Origin: Pseudopithomyces maydicus
Lineage: Eukaryota > Ascomycota > Dothideomycetes > Pleosporales > Didymosphaeriaceae
DNA: 64,000 nt
Assembly: GCA_026873275.1 (NCBI GenBank)
Contig: JANTUC010000003.1
Location: forward strand, 868,001 to 932,000
Direction: 5' to 3'
Part shown: one piece after another, positions 44,681 through 55,643 of the stretch
Layout of the letters: each line of letters starts with the position of its first letter
Position numbering within the stretch: position 1 is the first letter of the stretch
The notes under the pieces: generated by a model
Told to the model about the DNA's origin: nothing
Database searches by the model: none
What the model saw: only the letters and a program-made list of their open reading frames with translations
Position numbers and translations under genes: made by a program

Positions 44681-45592
44681 CCTGCCTGCGAGTGGGAGCG
44701 GGCTGGGGGGAGGGGGGGCTTGTGGGCGGCCTGCAGCGCCGTGCATCCTGGTGCATGAGGCCGGGGGCGCCCATCGATCGACTGGCTGCACGCTCCTCGC
44801 CCGGGGTGGTGCCATTCTGCACTCTGTGTGCGCCTCTGCGTCCGCCGCCCACGCCGACAGAATCGATAGAGTCGTGCCCCCGGCACAGCAGCGGCATGGG
44901 TCCAGCGGCCAGCATGCCCACGGCCGCTGATCTTGCCTGTCCTCGCCTGTGCTTGCTGCGCGGGCCCTCCCTGCCGACGGCTTGTCGTTCGCTTGCACGC
45001 TCAGCAGCAAAAGAGGAGCATGCCATCATCCAGACACCGATGGCCTCCACCCCATCCATGCCCATGCGAGCTACTGTACATCGGCCCATATCCGAGCGCC
45101 GCGAAGCCTCTGATCTTGGTCCTTCCCGCCCTACATGTCCTCTGCATGCACCAATCCATCTCTCCACCTTACCATCCATACTACCCGTACATACCCATAA
45201 CACCTACCCATACTGACCTCCGCATCACGGGACCGCCCGCACCGCTCACCTCTACCCCCCGTGCACCCAGACGATCGCTCGCCCGTACTCTCTGCACCCC
45301 AGACGACCTCCCACTGACAACACTGTACCTCCGCCTTTGCCACACCGCCGTCGTGTCCCCCCGCCCCCGTCCAGCAGCACCCGTCGACACCACCCACTGA
45401 CCTCGGGGCGGCTGCCCACTGCACGCCTGCCTCGTTGCAGCACACCGACGCACTCGTTCGCGGCGGCTGCTCGCTGGCCTGCAGTCGTCTTGCGCCCGGA
45501 TACATACAGCCCGCCCCGCAGCCGTTCGTCGTGCTGCTCTGCCACCAGCCAGAGTAACCTGCCGCCCGACACCTCCCTCCACCAGGCCCGCA

Positions 45593-47344
45593 ATGGAGAC
45601 GCTCGATTCGCGCCAGAGGTCCGTGTTTGCCTCGCCCGCTTTGCCTGCCGTCGCTAACAGGGAGACCAGCATTGGCCTCCCGTCCATCTCTAATTTGGAC
45701 AAAGTCAAGCGGGAAGAGATGGATTACCAGCGAAGGCACTCGGCTTCCACCGCGCCCTTGAACCCGTTGCATCCGCTTTCCCACCACCCTCACCAATCCC
45801 CGGCCGCCAACGCATTGCCAGGTCCATTGGGAGGTCTGATTTCGCCGCCAGATTCGCGGCGGACGTCGGGAGAGGACGACGCCCAACGGCCACCCGCACG
45901 TCAATCGCTACCTTCCATCCAGGAAGCCCTCGGCACCTCCGACCAGCCCCACGCCTTTTCAGCACCCGCTCCCATTCCTCCTCTCGGTCCTACCTCTGCG
46001 CCCCAGTCATATTTCCCCTCAGCGACCACATCGCCGACCGACCAGAGGAATAGAGCATTTTCCACCGACTTTCACGGCAGCCAGGGCCCCTCGAATCCCT
46101 TCGCCCAAACACGAAGTCCTTTTATGACAACATCGACCACAGCTGCCCCTCCGCCGCCCCCGCCGCCAGCGCCTTTGGACCCGCCACCGCGTTCCTCCTT
46201 CTCCGAATCTCGCCCTTCCTTCTCCGAGGCTCGACCTTCCTTCTCTGCGCCCCAGCAAACCTCCAAACTCCCGGCCCTACATCCTCTGCGCACGAATCCA
46301 TCTCCTCCATCACCTTCTCCCCGATCGAATTATCCATATACGAGCTATCCGCCCCAATCCTCCGCTCCATACGAATCCACAGCGCCTCACTCGGCTGGAC
46401 CAATGAAACCAAACTATGGCTACCAGCAACAGTATCCGTCGACATATCCACTGTCAGCTCCAACGCCGGGAGCACTTAATACCTATCCGCCGCCAGCAGC
46501 GACATATCCTGCACCTCCCCGGCCGTACGCTGATCAGTGGGAGGGCCGCTCGGAAGAGAAAAAGATCAACAACAACCTTACTCTCGCACCGTACGGTGAA
46601 TCCGTGAAGCGATCATTAGAGAATTTCGATTTGGAAGCTTCTCTCAACGAGGTAAGTTCTATCCAACGATCCTCAATATGTTTACACTGACCCATTTAGA
46701 TGGCCGAAGGCGCTGGTCGTTTAACGGATTTCAGCAGAATCTACAGACAGCGAGCCCATGAGTCCCAGCGGGTCGGCATGACACCGCATTCTATTCCTCG
46801 AATGGAAGAGGTGGATGACATGCTTCAACATGGTGAAAGGATAAGAATCTCCCTTCTGCGGATGAAGGAAGTCGTAGAAAGGCACCATAAAAGTATGGCC
46901 GAGACGCAACAGGACTCGCGATATGCTCGCATGAATGGGTACGAACATGATGTCCAAAGTAATTATAGCGATGATGCGAAGGGCGCAGGCGGTTTCGCAG
47001 GCCCTGATCCCAAGAAGCGACGCGGGGTAAGTTTTCTCCCCATTCGAGACGCACACATGAACTCATACCTAACAAGTCCACACAGCGAGCGGCACCACCG
47101 GGGAGGTGTCACAGCTGCAATCGTGCTGAGACTCCAGAATGGCGACGCGGACCCGACGGAGCAAGAACGCTGTGCAATGCATGCGGTTTGCGTAAGCATC
47201 AAAAGTTGAATATTATCGCCAGTGCCTTGAAGCTAATGCAGCGCAGACTACGCCAAGCTGACCAGGAAGATGGGCGGCAAGCAAGCCATGGCCAGTTCAA
47301 ATTTGCGACCAAAATCCTTAGACCAAGGCTCGCCTACGGGATAG
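45593..47344 (+). CDS. nsdD: NsdD-type GATA transcription factor
   Basis: Exons are 45593-46651, 46700-47026, 47086-47191 and 47247-47344, 529 residues, open throughout. In Aspergillus, NsdD is required for sexual development and represses asexual development. The N-terminal 340 residues are Pro/Ser/Gln-rich (including PPPPPPPAPLDPPP), with LPSISNLDKVKREEMDYQRR near the start. The conserved NsdD block LTDFSRIYRQRAHESQR lies in exon 2, followed by a helical MLQHGERIRISLLRMKEVVE segment and a nuclear-localisation-like KKRRG. The single C-terminal finger is CX2C-X18-CX2C (Cys470, Cys473, Cys492, Cys495: CHSCNRAETPEWRRGPDG, then CNACGLHYAKLTRK). The X18 spacing is typical of NsdD rather than AreA-type factors. 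The last intron splits the finger right after CNACGL, so unspliced models lose its basic tail. Confidence 0.95.
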
Positions 47345-48672
47345 TCTCTACCGGCATCTTTTACGTGTCCTCGAGTCAACAACAACCGGATCAATTTAAC
47401 CTATCGTTACCCTTCTCAGCGGGCCCCTGGCTGGAGTCGCCGCCCAGCAAAACAAAAGTCATTTCTGTACCCGCACCCTAGTGCTAGCTAGGCTACGTAT
47501 ATCTGCGGACATGTTGCGTCATACGCGTTCCACTTCACGCATCGTCTTTGATCGGTTATTCACCATTGCCGTGGAAAAAGCTTTTGCGTCCACCCTCGGA
47601 TTACATTCCTGCATTTATGGATCCGGACACTCATCGTCCTGTTATTATTTCACATCGAAGCCCGTCTTATTAGAGACGCATGATCCTTCGCATGTACGTT
47701 TAATCATCATTATCGGCGCAATGGGCGGATTGAATTTGAAGAAACTTCGGTTTGGTTCTTCAGGGATTATGTCACTATACCAACACAGCATTTTGGCTCA
47801 GATACCGCGGACTTTTAGGTCCCGCCCGGCCCCAGGCGTTATTCGTTGTCAGTGTAGATGTTCACATGGGGCGCGGTAGCAGCAGACCACCCACGTACGA
47901 GTCAGTGCTAGGCTAGGCCTGGTATGATGGTGCGAGTAAGGTGGATAGAGTTACAACATCGCAAGGTAGAAAAAAATGAAGCAATCTACCACTGTACAGA
48001 ACAATTTTCTCACGACAAATTTTTTCACCTTGGCTTGCACTTTGTCTTGGGTCTGACGTGTAGGCTTGACGACGCATTGCTTTTTCTTCTTTTCTTTTTC
48101 CCTCCCTTCCCCTCGACAGGGCTGCACGGATCGGCGTCCAGGCTACCATACCTTCGACCCACCTTGCGTTCAACGCTCCCTCGCCGTTTCCTCCGCTTGC
48201 GCAAGCCCAACCTTGGAACCCTTGAACCCATATCTTGGCCCTCCATACCTACCAACCACTAGACCTGCGAAACGTCAACCTTTCCCTCCAGCTATCGTCC
48301 TTCCTTCCCCCTCGTACCACCTCCTTGCTACCCGACCATCAGATAACGACAATCCACGGATGTCTCACCCCACCCCGCTCACACCAGATAGCTTTACCCA
48401 CCCACCGTCCCCAGTCCCCCCGTCGCACAGGCCATCGCAAAAATTACCCACAACGGTCCTCGCGCGCGCGCGCCTGCCCGCGTGCGCACCGCAAGAGAGG
48501 ATATCGGGCGAGACGCAGGCGTGGCGCTGGATCGATGTTGTACGGCGTCTCGCTTCGGGGGTGCGGTGACCCCGTGCTGCGCGGTACGGTCTTGTGTCGT
48601 GTTCAACAGTCTTGCACGGTGATGCTGCGGGGCTGGCTGGTTGAGGAGAGGCGAGAAGCTGTGGGACGTGAG

Positions 48673-48700
48673 ACGGGGTACGGGGTACGGGGTACGGGGT
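48673..48700. repeat. (ACGGGGT)4 heptamer repeat
   Basis: Four exact seven-base units in intergenic DNA, followed by a degenerate fifth (ACAGGGT). Confidence 0.9.
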
Positions 48701-48737
48701 ACAGGGTGATGGGTTGGGGGAAAGTGGAACGGAAGGA

Positions 48738-48767
48738 GTGTACGTGTGTACGTGTGTACGTGTGTAC
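48738..48767. repeat. (GTGTACGT) octamer repeat, 3.75 copies
   Basis: Three full GTGTACGT units and a partial fourth. Each contains the palindrome GTAC, and the tract is 37 bases downstream of the heptamer repeat. Confidence 0.9.
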
Positions 48768-50681
48768 AGTACTGTATGTATTTGTTTATATAGGTGTACT
48801 CGTAGATCCGTATACGTGCTCTGACGACATCAGTCAAACAAGAAAAAAGAACCCGTTGCAATGACAGCTGCATGCCCGTCCTCTGGGTTCACTGGAATGC
48901 ATACTTCGTGCATGTACTCATGCATATCTGGAATATCGAAACGCTGACTAGGAAAAATTGCAAGGCATCTCTGTTTGTTGGGTAAACCGGAAAACATAGA
49001 TTCAAGCCAAGCTACACAAGCTATCTGGGCGGGTGTCCCCACGATCTGGCACGGATATGCTTCGTGTAAGCAGGGTGACGAGCATCGACGATGTGGACGC
49101 TTCGTGGCATCGTGGTCAACCAGTGTGAGGAATAGCGCGGGTCTCGACTGCTGCGGTGGTCGGGGGTAAAAGACGAGATGAGATGGTGACAGGTAGGGAG
49201 CGCAGGAAGTGTGTGATGCACGTGGGACTATGGTCGCTGGGTACTGAAGAGTTTGATTGGTGTGTCTTGTTGTACTGGGTGGTAGTCGCAAATTGTATGT
49301 ACATGCTTCAGGTGCGTAGGCAACAAGATGTGCTTTTGCCAAGAAGCTGGGTTAGGGCGAGATGGTGTCGGACAGGATTAATTGTAGGAAACCAATTTCC
49401 CATATTAGGCTGTGGACGGTAGTAGGATTTGTCTGATTGCGTGGATTCAAGATGGTGTCGCTCGGGATTTGCTGTCATGCGTTGGAGGCCTGATACCTGT
49501 GTATACGGCCATGGTTGCACTGCGCTGCACTGTGAGAAGAAGCTCTTGAAATCTCGATACTGCTAGTTTGAGATTTACGATGGAGGGCGGACGCAAGCGA
49601 ATGAGATGGATGTACACGAGTGATGATAGGCTCACAACATGGTCATTATTGTGTTGGGCCAACTTTTAGTTTCGAAATGCTGCGGTCAAATTGTACACTA
49701 TAGCAGATCGGCGGCCTCGTTCCCAGGACCGAGTGATTGGCACAGGGACTCGACCCATGTTGTAGGTAGGGGTAGGGAGACTGAGCAAAACTGGCGGAGA
49801 TTGACGGAGGGCTTTTTCTTTCTCATCCAGGAATGTTGGCGAAGTTGGGCACCCAAGTGATTCAGTCGCATGTCCACATACTGGCTGCGGTGTGACGGCC
49901 GCGTACCACACCCCCAGCGAGTTCAATTGTCGCTCTACGGCGATGCTGTGCGACGAAGCGGCATGTCGACGGCAGGCCAGAGATCAGCACATGACGGCAG
50001 GTAGGTATATCTCTTTTTCTTTCCACACGGCTGGCCCTGCAGCTGTCATCGCTTGCGGAAGCGCGTACCAGCCGAAAGACCAACCAGCTCGGTGGCAGAT
50101 GACGAGCATGCAGCTCCATCCACCGGGGCGGGCGCTGTTCTCGCCCTGCGCGTCCTCTGTCGCCGTCGTCGTCGCAGAGGCACTCCAGGACTGTCACTCT
50201 GAAGGGGGGGCGCACGTGGGGAGAGGGCGAAATGCTCGTCGCTGCCGTGTCGCCCGACGCGCTCCATGGCCACCGTCACCACCACCACTACCGCCACCGC
50301 CCGCAGCCACCAGCGCTGCACAACGAGGCGTGCTGTGGCCGGGCCTGGTGTCGTCTGTCGGGCTTCCGACACGGCGGGCAACGCTCGTTTACTTACATGC
50401 AGCGAGAGCGGAAGGCCAGCGCGCGGCGCCATCGCGTAGCCGCCAGGGATGCATGATCCATGGAGATCCAAACCCTTCACCCATTACTAATCCTCGCTCT
50501 CCACGGTCAATGGTCGTGTCGGCGGCTGCCATCGTAACTGCGTCCCTATAATCTGCCATCACACCGATCGACACCAGCCCTCGCTCCTTCGCAGTGCCGC
50601 TGGCCCTCGCCGTGCCCGTCCTGCGCATCCAACGTACCCCGCTAAAGTTAGATTCTGCGGTACCTCCCGACTTTTCCCCCA

Positions 50682-50706
50682 CTACCCTACCCTACCCTAC
50701 CCTACC
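50682..50706. repeat. (CTACC)5 pentamer repeat in ligase promoter/leader
   Basis: Five exact CTACC units about 95 bases upstream of the glutamate-cysteine ligase start. It resembles, but is not, the CCCTAA telomere repeat, since one A per unit is missing. Confidence 0.9.
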
Positions 50707-50801
50707 TCAAAACCTTGGAGACCAGCCCGCCACTCAGCGTCCCTTCGTAACGCCTCGCTTGGATTGGACGAGATCGTCGCATTCACACGTCTTGGTTGGG
50801 T

Positions 50802-53039
50802 ATGGGCCTGCTGTGAGACCGTGCACCACCGCATCTGATATACCAGCTAACCGCAGGAAAGCGCTTTGGGAACTCCGCTGGAGTGGCCAGAGGCCAAAAA
50901 GGTCGCCGGTAAAGTTCGCTCCTGGGGCATTGAAGTATGTTCACTGGACCCCAACCCGGTGGAGCAATACATTGACGTGTCCTGCAGCAACTCCTTGCTA
51001 TATGGGGAAGTGCCAAGGCCAAGGAGAGGGCTGCCCTGCTCTGGGGGGACGAGATCGAATATCTCGTCGTGTGCTACGATGACCAGAGTCGCAAGGTTCG
51101 CCTATCGCTGCGGCAAGCAGATATTCTGGCTGCCCTCGCCAGCGACGAGAAGCTGCTCCAGGAGGGCGGTGGCGTTCCCGATGTGCAAAGAGGCCCTGTC
51201 AAGTGAGCATCGCCCCCTAGTGTCCATCGCAATATTGACATCGCAAGGGAGGCCGAGACCACCGCCCCCGTCTTCCACCCCGAGTTCGGACGCTTCATGC
51301 TGGAAGCCACCCCGGGAAAGCCATGGGGAATTGGCTTCAAGGATCTTCTCGATGTTGAGCCCAACATGAAGTGGAGGTGATTATTGATTTGCTCCGCCTA
51401 CCATCTTCCAAACCAGCCCTGACTCCGCTGTAGGCGTACAATAGCCAGGGATCACATGGAAAGGACCGAGTATCCAATCACTCTGACCACTTTCCCGAGG
51501 CTCGGCTCCCCGATTGCATCGTGCCATCGTATCCAGCTTCCGGCCCGAAGCTACGATCTCAGTATGTGCCCGATGAGATTGCTAACCCGCATATCCGATT
51601 TCCGACCTTGGCAGCGAACATCCGCTGGAGGCGGGGTAGGAAGGTAGAAATCAACGTGCCGGTTTTCAGAGACGAGAAGACTCAATGGCCGTTCAAAGAC
51701 CCCACTGTAAACTACGACCTTCACCAGTGGCCTGAGGACGATGATGTTCGCAATGGCGCGGCCAAGGAGAACCACATCTATATGGATGCTATGGCCTTTG
51801 GCATGGGAAGCTGCTGTCTTCAGATAACATTCCAAGCCAAGAACATTCAAGAAGGCCGTACAATGTACGATCAACTGAGCCCCTGGGTCCGATCCTGCTT
51901 GCGTTGACAGCGGCTACGCCAATTTACAAAGGTTTCCTTGCTGACACTGACGTCCGATGGAACCAAATCGGTAGAGCAGTAGACGATAGGACTGCAGAGG
52001 AACTGGGAGAGAAGGTAATTACGTCGATTAGTTCTACCGTCAACAATTACTGACAGAGATCTAGCCTCTCCAGAATGACAGATGGCGATTACCGAAGTCT
52101 CGTTACGCCTCCAACTCGACCTACATATCGCAAGACCCTCGTCTGCGGCGCGAATATCTGGATCCTGACCTTGTTGTTGACCAAGAAATCAAGCAGCGCT
52201 TAATTGATGGCGGAATGGACGATCTTCTCGCTACCCACTTCGCCCATCTCTTCATCCGCGACCCTATCGTCGTTTTCGCGGAAGATTTAGAGACACTGGA
52301 CCTCTCGAAAGCTGACCATTTCGAGAACCTTCAGTCTACCAACTGGCAGCATATGCGTTTCAAGCCGCCACCACCAAACTCCGACATGGGTTGGCGCGTC
52401 GAGTTCCGCCCCATGGAGATTCAAATTACTGACTTTGAGAACGCCGCATTCAGCATCTTTATCGTGCTGATTACGCGTGCCATCCTAAGCTTCAACCTCA
52501 ATTTCTACCTGCCCATTCAACGCGTCACCGAAAACATGGAGACGGCGCACAAGCGTGACGCCTTATCCACGGAGAAATTCTGGTTCCGCAAGAACCCATT
52601 CGGCTCGCACGCACACTCGACGGGCACCTCGACACCCGCAGAGGGTAGCAGGCCGCCCACGCCTGTCGGCCCCGTCGAAGACGAGTACGAGCAGATGACC
52701 ATCAACGAAGTCATCAACGGGCAGCAGGCTGTCGACGGGAAGGAGTGCTTCCCAGGGCTGATCCCGCTTGTAGAAAGCTACCTCGATAGCATGAACGTCG
52801 ATGTTGAGACGAGATGCGATCTCGCGCGATACTTGGATCTGATCCGCAAGCGTGCGGATGGCACCTACTGGACGGCAGCCAAGTGGATCCGGCACTTTGT
52901 GCAGACGCACCCGAAGTATCAGAAAGATAGCGTCGTTGGCGATGAGATTACGTACGACCTCGTCAAGGCGGCGGAGCAGATTACGAAAGAAGAAGGGAGG
53001 GATGGGCTTGGGAAGGAGATGCTGGGAAAGAGGCGGTAG
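50802..53039 (+). CDS. gcs1: Glutamate-cysteine ligase catalytic subunit, frame broken twice
   Basis: Exons are 50802-50812, 50862-50934, 50988-51202, 51248-51376, 51434-52014 and 52065-53039; with two bases added, 661 residues, the normal fungal length. It joins glutamate and cysteine with ATP, the first and limiting step of glutathione synthesis in the cytosol. The first exon is only 11 bases (ATG GGC CTG CT) and continues as ALGTPLEWPEAKK. LLWGDEIEYLVV holds the metal-binding glutamates (near residues 50 and 52). FHPEFGRFMLEATPGKPWG, YPITLTTFPRLGSP, IRFPTLAANIRWRRGRKVE and DAMAFGMGSCCLQITFQAKN follow in family order. The frame slips at two CCCC runs: 51508-51511 (before the segment read as PSYPASGPKLRSQYVPDE) and 51880-51883 (after YDQLSP). 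Introns 1 and 3 end in AAG, and intron 3 is 45 bases. The gene is likely essential, so the breaks are most probably sequence errors. Confidence 0.93.
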
Positions 53040-54143
53040 AGAGTGCTTCAGCGTATATTTTAGAGCGAGGCAGTTCCTCCAGTGGGGGTGTACATAACGA
53101 AGTTAGACGCATAAAAGCACAGCACACAGCACTCAGGTTTGGGACCTTCAGATCCATATTATATTATTTCATTGCAGTGATTACCGCCATCGTGTATGCT
53201 TTCGCGTACTCTCTCTATGTCGACCTCTGAATCTGACCAATACGTCTAGCTGTGGCACAAGCTCTGTCATAGTGTCGTGGGAATTAATCATCGTCTGTAA
53301 AATTTCCAAGGAACTGATTACATCGACTTCGTCCATTATGTCTTTCGGAATCGTTTAGTCATGAGTCGAGTAAAAAAACACGGTGGCTGGAGTTACTTAA
53401 GGCTCCGGGGAGCTTCAACCCGAATCCCCGTAGATGATGCCAGCGAGCTTATTGAAAACTGTTTGCCGTGAAAATTAAAGGTTTTGAGGTTGGTATAACG
53501 GTGTTAGTGCTCTTTCGATTGTATCTTCCTTTCAGCACTCATCCAAAAAAGTTGATTTTGTGATTCTATATTCACCAACTTAATCACCTTTCAGTTTCAT
53601 TGGTGGCATTAGTCAATCTCTACAGTATTTCGCATAGCTTCATCCCAGAGGATCCGGTTTTCTTGGCCGTGCCTTTACAATATACTGGTTATTAGCCGTG
53701 TCTGGTATCATATACTGGATGTTAGGCGGCGCCTAACACACTAGTAAACTTCCTACGCAACAAAGCTCTGCTTTAACTCATCCCTCCTTAGTTTGGCCTC
53801 ATTCCTTAGCTTTCGTTGTCCACAGCATGCTCGGGTTGACGTGGAGCAATAAGTTGGTGTCACTGTGCAGTTTATGTGAGACATGTTGGGAAATACATAC
53901 TCAACTACGAAGTGTAAACAGCATTCAAGACGGTCCTGCGTGACCAAAATGGACCTCCTGGTCAAACAGGACTGGTTCAGGTATCTAGTGAAACTAGACT
54001 TATACTAAGAGACTTCTCTCATCTCCTCAAGCCCATGACAATCATTGACGACTAAAAAGCTTGACAGCTACTTCATGAATAACGCACCTCACACCAACAC
54101 TAATCATTACCTATGAGATAGAATATGTCACAGTAGAAATACC
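53040..54143. other. Convergent intergenic region, no gene seen
   Basis: AT-rich 1.1 kb between the ligase and the F-box-like gene. Only short frames; no RNA gene recognised. Confidence 0.6.
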
Positions 54144-55415
54144 TCACCCTATTAGTGATAAATCGAGCTCCGTCTCTACCCTGCACTCAATCTTCTTTTC
54201 TGTTATAACATTCAAATACGACAGAAAACTATCCACGGAATTATTCGCCTGGAGACATATATTGATCTTCTCCATAGAAGGAGGTAAATAGCTACTAATG
54301 TCGCAAGAATGGTCCCGCAGAGGCTCAATAAGGCGCACCGACACAGTAAGAACTCTCAAAGCAACTAGGTCCCTCAAAGAGGTAAGAGGTTGGATCCACT
54401 GGAGCTGCTGTTCGTGACTGTGTACCAATACTAGATATTGCAGAGTATTTTTACTGGAAATCAGTGCGGCTGGTATTCCGCTAGCATCGAAGGACGGCTT
54501 GGACCTCGACTCCTCGTACCCCGATGCCATGCTGTATATGAAGGTGTGTAGATTCACACAATTTTCGATCGCAATGCAAACGTTCTCGATTGGGACGAGT
54601 GTTTCATGGAAGCACAGTGTGTGCAGCATGGAAAAATTACTCGTTTTGAGTCCGTATCGCACGCCACTCTGGATGTAATGTCGTAAATTGGGCATTTTTG
54701 TTGTTGCACCCAGAACATATCCCCAAGGTATGAGCGTGGAACTCGAAGCGTTCGAGGATGTTGGCTCATCTGGATGGGTCGAGAGAAGGCCTACATGTTG
54801 TAGGTTGGGTAGAGGTGGGAGTTCGCTGTGTGCTGGTAATGCGAGCGATTCCAGTCCCAGTGCTTGAAGTAGCAAAGGGGTTTCCATCCAGACGTATTCG
54901 GCGTTAATGGTGCAGGATAGATGTGTGATTTTAGGGACGAGGTATAGCAGCAGTGCAAGTTGAGCCACTGCGAACTTGTCTCCATACGACGCGTTCCTAA
55001 AGACAGAGGCGTCGAACGTAGTGAAGATGGTGCTTGCGACCCGGTGGATCGCTTGTTCGTAAGGCCTGTTAGATTCAACACTTTTTTCGATCATTTGTGG
55101 TCTGTATTCCAGATATCGGACAAGAGCTGCAAGTTCGGGGTTGTCAATTACGGTCCATAGAAGATGATCCAATCTCTCGCACGCCTGGGTAGTTGGGTCG
55201 TTGACGATAATGCCACTGTATAGGTGCAGCTGGGCAACACGTTTACATCGCTTTGATGTCCGACAAAGCGATACGAGCGTCGATCTCCTCAATCTATTGG
55301 TCGCCATACGCACCTGGAACGCTGTGCTCTCCTCTAGCACGAATTGGCGGAGCGGCACGAAGCATCCGGAAATCGCACTCAGCAGCTCATCGGGTAGATC
55401 AATCAAACAGGCCAT
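54144..55415 (-). CDS. F-box-like/leucine-rich protein
   Basis: Single exon, 423 residues. The N-terminus MACLIDLPDELLSAISGCF has the LPDELL-I pattern of fungal F-box domains, and RSTLVSLCRTSKRCKRVAQ completes it. The rest is Leu-rich with repeat-like strands (YLVPKITHLSCTI, LESLALPAHSELPPLPNLQH, MLHTLCFHETLV, LQYLVLVHSHEQQLQWIQPL, LVALRVLTVSVRLIEPL), as in F-box/LRR proteins that present substrates to SCF ubiquitin ligases. This family is large and variable in filamentous fungi, and the target is unknown. It is divergent from the HET gene with 228 bases between the start codons. Confidence 0.75.
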   Translation of the reverse strand: MACLIDLPDELLSAISGCFVPLRQFVLEESTAFQVRMATNRLRRSTLVSLCRTSKRCKRVAQLHLYSGIIVNDPTTQACERLDHLLWTVIDNPELAALVRYLEYRPQMIEKSVESNRPYEQAIHRVASTIFTTFDASVFRNASYGDKFAVAQLALLLYLVPKITHLSCTINAEYVWMETPLLLQALGLESLALPAHSELPPLPNLQHVGLLSTHPDEPTSSNASSSTLIPWGYVLGATTKMPNLRHYIQSGVRYGLKTSNFSMLHTLCFHETLVPIENVCIAIENCVNLHTFIYSMASGYEESRSKPSFDASGIPAALISSKNTLQYLVLVHSHEQQLQWIQPLTSLRDLVALRVLTVSVRLIEPLRDHSCDISSYLPPSMEKINICLQANNSVDSFLSYLNVITEKKIECRVETELDLSLIG

Positions 55416-55643
55416 TGCTTTAGTTGTATTGTTTCGGGGGTAGAGAGAGCGGAGGAGAAGTAGAGCTGAGTTGGCGAATACTAAGTATTGTGTGATAGGT
55501 TGCCCTGCACACGCTAATTGCTAGCAACAGTCAAATCAAGGAAGGCTGTAGGTAGATCATCCCACATCGTCGAGTCGCACCACCGCCGCGCCGCCATTAA
55601 ATCTCCCCCAACATAGCATACGACACCGGCCGCCAATAGTAGC

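Larger units (their letters stand above)
43401..45592. promoter_or_regulatory. GC-rich upstream region and probable leader of nsdD
   Basis: About 2.2 kb of GC-rich DNA in front of the nsdD start. Many overlapping frames up to 350 codons are open because of composition alone. Short tandem repeats (CGCAC, CCTAC) occur at 44586 and 44662. Numerous upstream ATGs precede the true start, as in long fungal regulatory leaders. Confidence 0.5.
47345..50801. other. 3.4-kb intergenic region between nsdD and glutamate-cysteine ligase
   Basis: No supported gene. It includes the 3' flank of nsdD, a pyrimidine-rich stretch near 48,070-48,450, a (CG) run near 48,465 and short repeats near 48,673 and 48,738. 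Frames up to about 219 codons (49892-50551 plus, 48235-48864 plus, 48830-49342 minus) have no recognisable domain. Confidence 0.5.

Noticed and set aside
48830..49342. 170-codon minus-strand frame between nsdD and the ligase
   Set aside because: No domain, unlikely composition, no flanking introns or promoter signals.
50682..50706. Interstitial telomere repeat
   Set aside because: The unit is CTACC (five bases), not the fungal telomere unit CCCTAA; it is a pentamer microsatellite.
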